A stretch of 64,000 bases of DNA, taken from Paraspadella gotoi (taxonomy: Eukaryota > Chaetognatha). Position numbers and translations under genes: made by a program. Positions 36,853 to 47,709 of this stretch are shown one piece after another. The first letter of the stretch is position 1. The number at the start of each line of letters is the position of its first letter. The DNA lies in the NCBI GenBank assembly GCA_051294375.1, contig CM119268.1:18009562-18073561 (forward strand). Direction: 5' to 3'. The notes below the pieces were generated by a model. The model saw only the letters and a list, made by a program, of their open reading frames with translations. It was not told where the DNA came from and made no database searches.

Positions 36853-38988
36853 CCGTAAAATAACCGCAGAATCACAAGAAGAAAATGGGAAAAAATTGCT
36901 TGCGATTGAAAGAGCGAACGAATCACTCGGACAGAAAGAGGAAGAAAAACAAAACAGCATAAAATAAAAGAAAGACAGAAATAAAGACAATGAAGACTGG
37001 GTGGACGGATTGAGAGAAGAAAAACGAGTACATCTGCTCGTGAAAGAAAAATAAAAATAGAAAATAGAAATGAGAAGGAATAGAGGAAATAAAAGATGGC
37101 GATTGCCTCGAGTCTCTACTCCGAGACGAACTCAATTCTTGGGCCCGCCACTTTGGGTCAATATTGGGCCTCCTTTTGGTTGAAAGAGAGATGCCTTCCG
37201 CTTGAGTCTGCATTGTTTTGGTCATTGTTAGGTCATCGCGAAAATAAAGGGAATTTTGGTTTTGTTCAAACTCCTTCAACAACGTAGGAAGATGATGGAT
37301 GAAATTAAAGGAAAATGAATATGAAATTGGTACATCTAAAATATAATAAATCATTTATTCAATGAACAAGCTCGATTTCCCCTGACTATGTATAAGGTTA
37401 AGGCTTCCATCCCTGTTACAAGATCATAAAATATAAATAAACATTCTTTCACAGTCTAGTTTATGAACCCTCTTGAATACCTGGGTTCCCTATCAAACAA
37501 GTGGTATGTTTTATGAGCTGGTACAATTGTACCTATAAAAGGCCCATTTAAGTATTACATAGGTCGTAGAATACTGTGTTGTACCACTCTCTTACTCACT
37601 CAGTGACCCAGTAATGATGTATAATCTCCTCCCACTTTACCCTTCTCGTCTCATTCACCTTCTCTTCCCTCTCACAGAACAAACGGAATCGTCGCCTTGG
37701 AAACGGAGGTTCACGTGAGAAACTCGCCTCCTCTGCCGACGACGTCGGTGACGAGTCCGACGCCGCAGTTTTACACGACGGAAACGAGGGCCGTGGAGAC
37801 GCCCTCGCTTTGTTACGGGCTGAGGGTAAGGGAAGGGTGAGGCGAGGCTGGGTGAGGTGCGGTGGACGTGTCCTTGCTGGGGATAGGCCAAGCGCAATGA
37901 GTGAAGAAGAGGTTGGGCGGATTGGTTTAAAGTTAAACTTAATTTGGAAAAGGCAATGGAGTGCGTACGAATGAGAGATGGAGGTAAAAATGCGGTCGCT
38001 CATGCCCTGGGTGCCGGCTAGACCCTTACCTTTTAAAATAAAGTTGGCCGTCGCGCGACGGGTCAAATCACCAGTTTGTACTTCGTGGCAACAGGGTGAT
38101 CTCTTTTCGACCTTCGTCTCGTTTTTCCCTTTCTAGGAGAATTTCGCTTTCGCGATCAGAACTTCGAATCCTAACCCGTTCATCCACCCAAAGGTAAGTA
38201 AATCGGTAAAAGAGGCAGATGTGGATATAAAGTAGCAGTAGCAATAGCGTTAATTACATAGAGGTAGTTCCATTTTTTTAATAAGTTCAGGAAAAGAAAC
38301 AACTTGAAATATTAAAGAGGAAGACAAAAAGAAAAAGTTGGAGAACTCTTTTATTTTCTTCTTCTTCTTTTATTTTCTTCTTCTTTTTTATTTTCTTCTT
38401 TTTCTTTTATTTCTTCTTCTTTTGTTTTTTTTTAATTTTTTCTTTTCTCTTCATTTCTGCCTCCGACAGAAATTTCTTATTAATTTCGAAGGAAGAAGAT
38501 AGGGGGAAAAAGGCAGAAAATGAAAAACGAAAAAAAAAANNNNNNNNNNNNNNNNNNNNNNNNNNNNNNNNNNNNNNNNNNNNNNNNNNNNNNNNNNNNN
38601 NNNNNNNNNNNNNNNNNNNNNNNNNNNNNNNNNNNNNNNNNNNNNNNNNNNNNNNNNNNNNNNNNNNNNNNNNNNNNNNNNNNNNNNNNNNNNNNNNNNN
38701 NNNNNNNNNNNNNNNNNNNNNNNNNNNNNNNNNNNNNNNNNNNNNNNNNNNNNNNNNNNNNNNNNNNNNNNNNNNNNNNNNNNNNNNNNNNNNNNNNNNN
38801 NNNNNNNNNNNNNNNNNNNNNNNNNNNNNNNNNNNNNNNNNNNNNNNNNNNNNNNNNNNNTTTTTTTTTCAGGTGAGAATTCAGACGATCGCGATGAAGT
38901 CGCCAGGGGCCCCGATCACAAGATGGAGTCCGTCGGAGCAATTCCGTGAAGTGAGCACGATTGGGCAAAAAGAGATAGAAAGAAAGAG

Positions 38989-39071
<83 letters not shown>

Positions 39072-41028
39072 GAGAAAGAAAGAAAGAGAGAGATAATTAG
39101 AAATAATTCGATAATTCTTCGATTAGATGAACAAGATTTTTTTATATTCATTCAGTCATTCTTTTTTAAATTAATTCTCTTCACAGCTTCAGACGCACAA
39201 CAGCCACAATCAGCGTCGTAGACGAATAGATCATCCTTACATCGTCATCGAAGGTAAGTTTTAAATAAAACGTAAAAAAGCATTATTCAAAAAGTTTATT
39301 GAAAATCTTAAATTTGATTGTTTAATTTCAAATAGGTTTTTTCATGATTTTAAACATTGAATAAATTTACAAATCTTAACCAAATTAATTAATCTGACCT
39401 AAGGTCAAAATCAAGCGACGGTAAACGTCTCCTTCACTCGAATCCCTTACGATAAAGAAGGCGCCATCTACGTCTTCGGCTTCGACTTCATCGACGAACT
39501 CACCTGGTCAGTTTTTTCTCTTTCATTTGGAAAGTCTTTTTTTTACTGGGGAGTCTTTTATTTTATAATATATATCTGTGTTTTCTTTCTCTTGTTAAAC
39601 TTGTTTTCTTTTAATTAGTTGGTAATTTTTCTTCTGCTTGGTTAGTCTTTTTACTTTCAAATAATTTGTACATACAATCTATCGTTCTTTATAGTCGGTT
39701 TCCGAATTTTAACAATTTTAACAGTGAAACAAACTTAAATGAGATTAATATAATAATAATTACTTAACATTAAAACATTCGTCTCCATATCAATCACCTT
39801 CTCTTATCACAGGAGTCAACACATTCACCAAGAATTCTTCGTTTCCGTTCGGGTGACGAGGCTTTGCGCCAGAACGACGACGACCACAACGACGACGACG
39901 ACGACCACAACAACGACGACCACAACGAGCCTCGTCCTTCGTCTTTCGTCGGCACCGAACGAAGGAAGTGAGTGACAAGGGAAAGGAATAGAGGAAGAAA
40001 GGAAGATAAGAAGAATAGAGAGAGAGAGAGAAGAGAGAGAGAAGAGAGAGAGAGAGAGAGAAGAGAGACGAGAGATGAGGGAGGAGAGAGATGGAGAGAG
40101 AGGAGAGGAGAGATGAGAGAGAGCGAAGAGAAGGAAGAAAAAAAAGATACTCGAATACTCGGAGTCGTTCGGTCGCGTCGTAAAATCATGAAGAGAATTC
40201 ATTCATTAAGAAATTCTGAGAACACAAATTCTATAACAAAATAAAAAAATAAGAAAAAATTCGATGCAGCGGTTGATCGGAAGAATAATTTGAGTTAAGG
40301 AGTTATTTTTTACTTTCATTCTTATGACAAGAGAGTCACTCAGTGAAAGGTGAGTTCTCATATCACAGTCTCAGGTTTACGGTTTTCTAGCTTAAATCTT
40401 CTCTTTTGTGTGAGACTTCTCAGTCGGTTCATTGCCCTACCCTTCGGAACACTCCTTACCTTTTTCCCTCAGCAGGGGAAATGCGCTTCTGACATGAATA
40501 AAGTAGGGATGAAATTTCGGGGCTTTTCATATGAGGGGTGGTGATAGGGTAAGGGATGTTTGGGAGGGCGGGAAGGAGCTGGGCTGATCCCGGTTTAAGC
40601 CGAAGTCGCGAATAATTTGCATTTTTCACTCTGTTTAAAATTTCAAGTTTTTATCTTTTTTTATAAAAAAAAAAAAAAAAAAAGGAAACATGCTTACGAT
40701 ATTCTGCCAACAGCGGGAAATTTCTCTACTTTTACAAGATATTCAAAATTCTCTTTACAGTTTGTTTTTCTTTTTCTTTATTAATTAACTTTATTCTTTC
40801 TGATTCCCTTTAGTCTCTCCTCACGGCGGGAAAGTTCAAAGCGACGAATCCAGCGATGAAAATCGCATCAAAACTTCGCATCTGACGCAAAAGTCGAACC
40901 AAGGAATTTCCGACGATTACGTCTACGATTACTACAATTCCGGCGCCGTTGCTCACCGAAATCACGTCAAGACTTTAATGGGAGTGGTCGTCCTCTGCGG
41001 TATCCTAGGAGATTTTCTCGTCTCCTAG
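31697..41028 (+). CDS. Unrecognised secreted, probably GPI-anchored protein, ten exons, 5' incomplete
   Basis: Exons 31697-31804, 32395-32496, 33015-33152, 37678-37825, 38137-38193, 38873-38950, 39187-39253, 39404-39506, 39813-39967 and 40814-41028 all have GT-AG borders, and reading phase is kept at all nine junctions. This gives about 389 residues. The N-terminus is lost at or beyond the gap. The body is rich in alternating hydrophobic/polar segments with scattered Cys (possible beta-sandwich folds), one NVS glycosylation site, then a run of about 18 Thr encoded by an ACG/ACC array in exon 9, suggesting a mucin-like stalk. The end is a short Tyr/Asp-rich segment, Asn-Ser-Gly as a possible cleavage site, a polar spacer and a hydrophobic tail (TLMGVVVLCGILGDFLVS), as in GPI-anchor signals. 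I recognise no family. Exons 4-6 are partly repeated in broken form at 35412-36791. AATAAA lies 8 bases past the stop. Confidence 0.72.
32717..32814. repeat. (GAAA)n microsatellite
   Basis: Near-perfect tetranucleotide array in intron 2 of the ten-exon gene. A 10-N gap follows at 32929-32938. Confidence 0.96.
33255..33366. repeat. (GAAA)n microsatellite
   Basis: Near-perfect array in intron 3, preceded by a (GA)n run at 33168-33201. Confidence 0.95.
33450..33966. repeat. Short tandem duplications and (GA)n in intron 3
   Basis: A ~38-base unit containing GAGGAAAAGGTAAAAGAAAA is present twice at about 33460-33535. (GA)n spans 33727-33794. The unit GTTGATTTAAGGGGAGAA occurs twice at about 33906-33949. 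Confidence 0.75.
34193..34535. repeat. CT tract followed by GA tract
   Basis: (CT)n at 34193-34280 and an imperfect GAGATGAGA array at about 34425-34535 in intron 3, complementary in composition. Confidence 0.8.
35973..36030. repeat. Poly(C) tract
   Basis: Nearly 60 bases of C with a few A, T and G, including an uninterrupted run of about 37 C. The matching place in the other copy (about 38183-38190) has only CCACCC. Confidence 0.9.
36435..36541. repeat. (CT)n microsatellite
   Basis: CT dinucleotides with TTCTC interruptions, within duplicated block E. Confidence 0.9.
36792..36816. other. Assembly gap of exactly 25 N
   Basis: Separates the two copies of the duplicated intron/exon block. 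Confidence 0.99.
36817..38908 (+). repeat. Duplicated block F (frame-preserving copy)
   Basis: Second copy of 34536-36791, beginning in a GA tract. Exons in this copy keep phase with the flanking exons (37678-37825, 38137-38193, 38873-38950). It contains a 321-N gap at 38540-38860. Confidence 0.88.
38540..38860. other. Assembly gap (N)
   Basis: 321 N within an intron of the ten-exon gene. Confidence 0.99.
38978..39095. repeat. (GAAA)n microsatellite
   Basis: Tetranucleotide array in the 236-base intron between exons 38873-38950 and 39187-39253. Confidence 0.95.
40018..40140. repeat. GA-rich tract
   Basis: Imperfect GAGAGA array in the last intron of the ten-exon gene. Confidence 0.85.
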
Positions 41029-41035
41029 ACGACCG

Positions 41036-41041
41036 AATAAA
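41036..41041 (+). terminator. Polyadenylation signal AATAAA
   Basis: Canonical hexamer starting 8 bases after the TAG stop codon of the ten-exon gene; supports the 3' end of that model. Confidence 0.6.
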
Positions 41042-42005
41042 CAAACGTTCTAAGTTCAGATTTTAAAATTTCATCGTGGAAAATTTAGCGATGACATTCG
41101 AAGTTTTGTTTTGAAGTTTGCATTATTTTTATTACAAGAAAGGTTATGATATTCCGCGCTTTGCCGAAGAAAGTATTCTTTGGTTTAGCTCATCAAATCT
41201 CAGATCATAGAGCTGTAACATTAAAGTTATGCTCCATTTGTTATTATGTCTGATTTTATTGTTGAAAAATGCTTACCTTAATCTCGTGAAGGATTAAGGT
41301 AAATGATAACAGACGTTTTAATTGGTGCTACTCTTTGTTTACTCATGGAAGTATTACACCTCTTTTTTTTATATTAATTCATTAATTATTGTTAAGCGTG
41401 CAAAAAAAAGACCTTAAACACTAACACTTTTATGCGTTTTTTTAAATCAAGTAAAAAAGAAACTGGTTACTGGTAAAAATCATGTTTGACTTTTCGCAAC
41501 AATTTTTGAACAAAATTAATTTTCTTTTGTTCCAGTCGTCAAACGTAAATTATTTGTGTTTTTCACTGCATCGGTTCTTACGTACAATTTCCTTTGTTCA
41601 AAACAAAAAAATAAATACAACAAAAAACAAACAAAAATAGACCTTCGTGTTTATCCCAAAGTCTGTTACAATCCTATTCCATTTCTTTACACTTTCTTTT
41701 TTTTTTTGCTCATCGACAAATATTAATTTAATTTTCTCTCTTTTAATTAAAGTCCTATTCTCTCTCTTTCAAAAGTTATGTAGATACGTTTAATCACAAT
41801 CGATAAGCGGCTTAGTTTTAAGTGAAATTTGTTTTTATTGTACATAAAAGTTTGAGTTAATTTTAAATATAATTTTTATTGAAGGTGATAGTGTTTGTTT
41901 TGTTGATGCGAAAAAAAGATTCGGAAAAAAAATCTAAATTCTGTAATAGTAGTAGTTGCGTCAATCTGACGCGTCGAGTCTAGAACAAAACAAAGACAAA
42001 TAATC
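41042..42005. other. AT-rich intergenic DNA
   Basis: No array, exon or transposon feature is seen. Confidence 0.5.
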
Positions 42006-42019
42006 TACAAGAAATGAAA

Positions 42020-42392
42020 TGATTACTTGGGAAGAAAACATCGACGTCGACAGCGACAACGACGATATTATAGACGACGACGGCGACATTGACGACCTCT
42101 GGAGACCAGAAGACAAAACAGCCGAAACGACGACGACGAAGACGACGTCGAGGACGGTAGAATAAATGACATCGAAAACGAAGACGACAAAGAAGATGAC
42201 GAAGATGATGACGAGGACAAAAATGATGACGAAGACGACGACTAAAAAAAATATAGAGATAAAGAAAAAGGAGACGTTGATGACAAAGAAGACGACGACG
42301 ATAATAAAGAGCACATTGACAAAGAGGACAAAGATAAAGAAGTCAACGATGACGACGATGACGACGATGACGACGACGCATGACGACGAAGA
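42020..42392. repeat. Degenerate (GAC/GAT/GAA)n region
   Basis: About 370 bases of diverged GAC-type trinucleotides. In one frame set it reads as Asp/Glu-rich peptides separated by stops, in another as Thr/Lys/Met. Repeated stops argue against a gene. Confidence 0.8.
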
Positions 42393-42473
42393 CGACGTAT
42401 GGAATAACTGGAATGATTTTCGTCTCCCACTGCGACGTCGAATGACAGTAGGCGTAACAAAAAACCGCCATCT

Positions 42474-42673
42474 CCTCTCTCTCTCTCTCCTCTCTCATCT
42501 CTCTCCTTCTCTCTCTCTCTCTCTCCTCTCCTCGTTCTCTCTCTCTCTCTCTCTCACTTTCTTTTATCTTTTCTTATGACAACAGCCGAACGCCATCTCG
42601 ATTCGTGAATGACAAAAAACATCTCTTGGTATAATCTCACTCTCTCTCTTACTCTCTCTCTCTCTCTCTACTC

Positions 42674-42717
<44 letters not shown>

Positions 42718-42732
42718 TTCTCTCTCTCTCCT
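42474..42732. repeat. (CT)n tracts
   Basis: CT arrays at 42474-42556 and 42636-42732, separated by about 80 bases of unique DNA. Confidence 0.9.
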
Positions 42733-43812
<1,080 letters not shown>

Positions 43813-44056
43813 TTAGTTGCAAAGAAACATATGTGCTGTTTATTTTTCAATTTGCAGTTATTAGTAGTTGTTTATTTTTTTAACTCACCGCTTTTTACAA
43901 ACTTCATAGTCTTACCTAAACTTTTAATTTACTTATTGTAATGTAATTTGTTTTTTGTTTTTTGTTCTCAAACCTTCATGAACATTAATATCGGATTTCA
44001 TGCCACCTCTTGGTCCCTTTCATCGCCCCTACTTCCCGAACACTTTACAAGCGCTC

Positions 44057-44070
44057 GTTTCCAAGGAAAC
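44057..44070 (+). promoter_or_regulatory. RFX X-box palindrome
   Basis: GTTTCCAAGGAAAC is a perfect inverted repeat matching the X-box bound by RFX factors. In animals such sites sit close upstream of ciliary genes. Nine bases downstream is an ATG (44079) followed after ten coding bases by a GTGAGT donor (GT at 44089), a layout that could be a very short first coding exon. The downstream gene was not identified. Confidence 0.45.
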
Positions 44071-44365
44071 CAAGCGTCATGGTTGAGGGTGAGTGAATTG
44101 AGAGAGAATAGAGAAAAGCGTTAATAAAGCGTTAATAAACTATTCTTTAACTCGTGTTTGTGAGAGACAATTTAGCCTATGAGCTAAAGACAAATGTTTA
44201 ATTTTGGCAAACGAATTTGATTAAAAAAAAATTGAATTTCAAAAAAACTAAGCTGAATTAATAAAAAATATGCCTCGTAAGAAAACCAAGTGAAATTGAG
44301 GTAAGGCTGGTAGAAGGCGAAGGAGCGGCTCCGACGTTCGTGGCATCGCGGGTGGTTTTCCACGG

Positions 44366-44366
44366 G

Positions 44367-44408
<42 letters not shown>
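44366..44408. repeat. (GTC)n microsatellite
   Basis: About 14 perfect trinucleotide units. A more degenerate GAC array lies at about 44490-44530. Confidence 0.93.
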
Positions 44409-44409
<1 letters not shown>

Positions 44410-44534
44410 TTGTTTCGTTTCCATGGGGATCCAACGTTGCTTTTAGATGCCTCATTAGAATTTCAAAGTCCCATGTCGAAAGAGAAGGGACGACGACGAC
44501 AACGACAAAGATGACGACGAAGATGACAACCACC

Positions 44535-44849
44535 TCCGCTTTAATTATCGTCGGGTAAAAAGATGACACAGAAAAAGTGAGATCATCAAAGATGAAAATT
44601 TTCTTTCAGTTCATTTCGCTCATTCGATATTTTTGTAATGGAATATTAGGAATTTTAGGAATGTTCGAAATGTTAGCAAAGTTTTTATGCCAGAAAAAAA
44701 AGGAATAAAAAAGACGACGACCGTGAGGACGACGAACAACGACGACGATTCCAATACCCCGACGCCGTAATCATTTACGACAAACTGCATGACAGGAATG
44801 ACGTTTTAAAATACGAGGAAGTAACAAAGGCATAAATAACGACAGGGAG

Positions 44850-44900
<51 letters not shown>

Positions 44901-45235
44901 CACGATAAGGACGAAAAGGTTTAATTTAGACTAGAAGTGGATGGAACGTCAACGGCTTTGGCGACCGCGGAGACATAAATGAAAACAAAGCAGACAATGA
45001 TAATAACGAAGTCGATAGGAGTTACAACCTTATTTTAAAAGGAAAATGAAGAAAATGCGGAACCATGAGGAAAAACTGTAAGACGAGACATAATTCAGAG
45101 TTGAATGATTACGAAAACTTACAAAACAAATATAGTAAACAGTAAAATATAATTTGATACAAGCGACAAAGACGTGGAAAGCAATGAGCAAAAAGGAAAC
45201 AGTTTACTTCTTTTGAGGACAAAGACGACGACAAG
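44535..45235. repeat. (GAC)n arrays in AT-rich spacer
   Basis: A degenerate array lies at about 44713-44750 and a near-perfect one at 44849-44900. The remainder is AT-rich, without an exon. Confidence 0.8.
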
Positions 45236-45254
45236 GAAGATGGCCACAAAGGAG

Positions 45255-45446
45255 AAGACGACGACGACGACGACGACGACGACAACGACGATGTCAGCAA
45301 AGAGGAAGAGCGGCGCCGGTTGAGTTCGTAACTAAACGGAAACGAGAAGACGATTCGCTGGGGGATTATTTTTTTACGTGGAGAGGAGAGAGAGAGAGAG
45401 AGAGAGGGAGAGAGGAGAGAGAGAGAGAGAAAGAGATTGAGAGAAG

Positions 45447-45494
<48 letters not shown>

Positions 45495-45606
45495 GAGAGA
45501 GAGAGAGAGAGAGAGAATAAATTATTACGATTATGAAAAAATTGACTTTTAAGATAGATTCCTCTCTCTCTCTCTCTTCTCTCTTTCTCCTCTCTCTCTC
45601 TCTCTC

Positions 45607-45649
<43 letters not shown>

Positions 45650-45660
45650 TTCTTCCCAGC
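45255..45660. repeat. (GAC)n, then a (GA)n / (CT)n inverted pair
   Basis: GAC units at 45258-45290, a GA array at about 45383-45515, a ~45-base AT-rich spacer, then a CT array at about 45561-45653. The GA and CT arms are reverse complements and could form a long imperfect hairpin. Confidence 0.85.
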
Positions 45661-46160
45661 TTGCTGTGCATCTCTCTCTTGCGAATACTTCTTTAATCTT
45701 CCTTTGCGGTAAACAATTCCTCGAATCAAAATTAAAAGTTTGTTTGTTTTCAATTTTAATCGTTTTTCGTATCCGTTTAGGTTTGTAACACATTCTTTTT
45801 AAATTGTCAAATTTGAATTGTTTTGTAATGTTTTCATGCAGGTTTTCTGTCTCTTATTCTCTTTACCCAATTTCTCTTTTTCTCGTCCCTCCGGATCTCA
45901 TTTTTTCACTTTTTTTTCAGGACGAAAAATTAAAAAAAAAGTAAAAACAAAAGAGAAGAAGAAGGAAGGAAAAAATGGAGAAGTGGAGAGTTTTATCTTG
46001 GGAATATTTTCGTTTCAAATTAAGCGAAAGAAGACAGGAAAAGGGCAATTAATTCAGAAGCGAAATGAAAGGAACTAAGAAGAACTAAGGAGAACTGAGG
46101 AAAAAATGTCTGAGATCTATATATGTACACCAAAAGGAAAACATGAAAAGAAAAAGAAAA
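45661..46160. other. AT-rich spacer
   Basis: Nothing coding is supported. Confidence 0.45.
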
Positions 46161-46180
46161 AGAGAGAGAGGAGAGGAGAC

Positions 46181-46211
<31 letters not shown>

Positions 46212-46252
46212 CGAAAGAGAGAGAGTAGATAGAGAGAGAGAGAGAGAGATAG
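46161..46252. repeat. GA-rich tract
   Basis: Imperfect GAGAGA array. Confidence 0.9.
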
Positions 46253-46445
46253 TGCTGCTGTTCTCATTTTCTTTCTCTAATTTTGGTTTCTGTCTTGCGC
46301 GTCTTTCTTTTGTTATTTCCTTCCTTTAAAATTACTATAATTGTTTTTTAACAAAGTTTAAACGTATTTGCTTCATTTTCTCCATAATTGCTCTGCTCTC
46401 TATTACAAAAAACAAGATTTACGTCCGCCATTTTTAAATATATCA

Positions 46446-46626
46446 AAGTCTGACGCCGGCGAAGGGTGACGTTTAGAGAAAGATTTCGTCCGTGGCACCG
46501 TGGCACCGTGGCAGTCAGAGTGGTTTCGAGATTACGAAACAACTTGCAAGAGCTGAAAGGAGAGGGCTGCTCCGGATTTGACGACATTCTGTTCGTCAGG
46601 TCGACCGACCTCGTCGACGGCAGAAA
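46446..46626 (+). CDS. Possible coding segment, unknown
   Basis: A + strand frame beginning after a TGA at about 46451 stays open for about 58 codons to a TGA near 46628. The peptide is of mixed, protein-like composition (LRNNLQELKGEGCSGFDDIL and neighbours). Splice signals are weak and no start codon or partner exon was found. The minus strand is also open, so this may be chance. Confidence 0.18.
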
Positions 46627-46821
46627 CTGAAAATGAAAATGAAACTGGACTTTGGACAACGATATTGTTAAAAAAGGAAATGAGAGAGAAAGATGGAGCG
46701 GGACAAAGATCGTAAGGACAAAGAGAATGAAGGAGAAAGAAAACGAAACCTTGGGGATCTTTGTTGATGGAGGCGAAGTCGACCATTGATGGAGGAAATC
46801 GGAAATTGTCTCATGTTGCAG

Positions 46822-46874
46822 AATGACGACGCAACCGCGAAAGCCGCAGGCGAAAAAAGAGGCGGTTGGCTACG
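46822..46874 (+). CDS. Possible first coding exon, unknown
   Basis: A plausible acceptor (CATGTTGCAG) is followed at once by AATG; the frame (MTTQPRKPQAKKEAVGY) ends at a GTAAAC donor. It lies 0.6 kb upstream of the duplicated zinc-finger gene 5' end, but its exit phase does not fit the preferred frame of that gene's first exon. Confidence 0.18.
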
Positions 46875-47039
46875 TAAACAATTTCAAATTCTGAGAAGAG
46901 AAAACGAAAACCAAAATTGTGGGCGGCGAAAGACAAAAGAACAACAGAGGAACCCATTTTTCTATGACTCCTTGCTAGGGGCGCAAGAGAAAAGAGCAAT
47001 TTCGAAAGTTTATTGTTTGTGTAGTTGTTTTTGACGGTG

Positions 47040-47040
47040 T

Positions 47041-47086
<46 letters not shown>

Positions 47087-47130
47087 TCTCTCTCTCTCTC
47101 CAGCTCTTCTCTCTTTTCTCTCTCTATCTC
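47040..47130. repeat. (CT)n microsatellite
   Basis: CT array at the left border of the duplicated 7-kb block; a similar CT array borders the second copy after the gap. Confidence 0.9.
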
Positions 47131-47489
47131 TCTTTCAAAATGAATATGAATTCAATAAATTTTGGTGAAAAGAGATTTTGCCGCTGTAAAAAGTTTATAG
47201 AAACAGTTTCGTTAATTCAAGTGTTTACTAAAAGTTTGAGAAAGATTATCAGTGTTCTATAAATATTCTACATTAGCTTTATTTTTATTTTTTGTTTTTA
47301 TATTTTTTTTTTTTCAGTAGTTTTAAGCTCACTCGTTTTCTCTAAGTATCCACAAAAACTTGGCACGACCCATAGTGCCATTATTCCCTCGGAAACGACC
47401 GCCGTCCTTTAGGCACGAATCTCTCTCTCTCTCTACTCTCTCATCTCTTCTCTTCTCTCTCTTCTAGTCATATACTCAGCTCTTCCCGG

Positions 47490-47661
47490 ATGCAGCCGTC
47501 CACCGGGCAGCGGCGCGCGGCTGCGACCGACTACGCCTTCTCCTTCCGGGCTCTTCGCTCGGATCAGGGAGATTTTCTCTCTCTCAATGGGTGAGTCGGG
47601 CTTCTTTCCGGTCGAAAGTCCGAAGCGGATCGGGGCCCGGATTTCTCGTCCCTCTCTCTCT

Positions 47662-47709
<48 letters not shown>

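Noticed and set aside
42166-42579. Acidic or Thr/Lys-rich protein in the (GAC)n region
   Set aside because: Each frame is broken by stops or changes composition with the repeat register; no start or splice context.
44700-44836. Short Asp/Arg-rich frame running into a non-repeat peptide before a TAA
   Set aside because: It is anchored only in a GAC array, with no donor and no partner exon.
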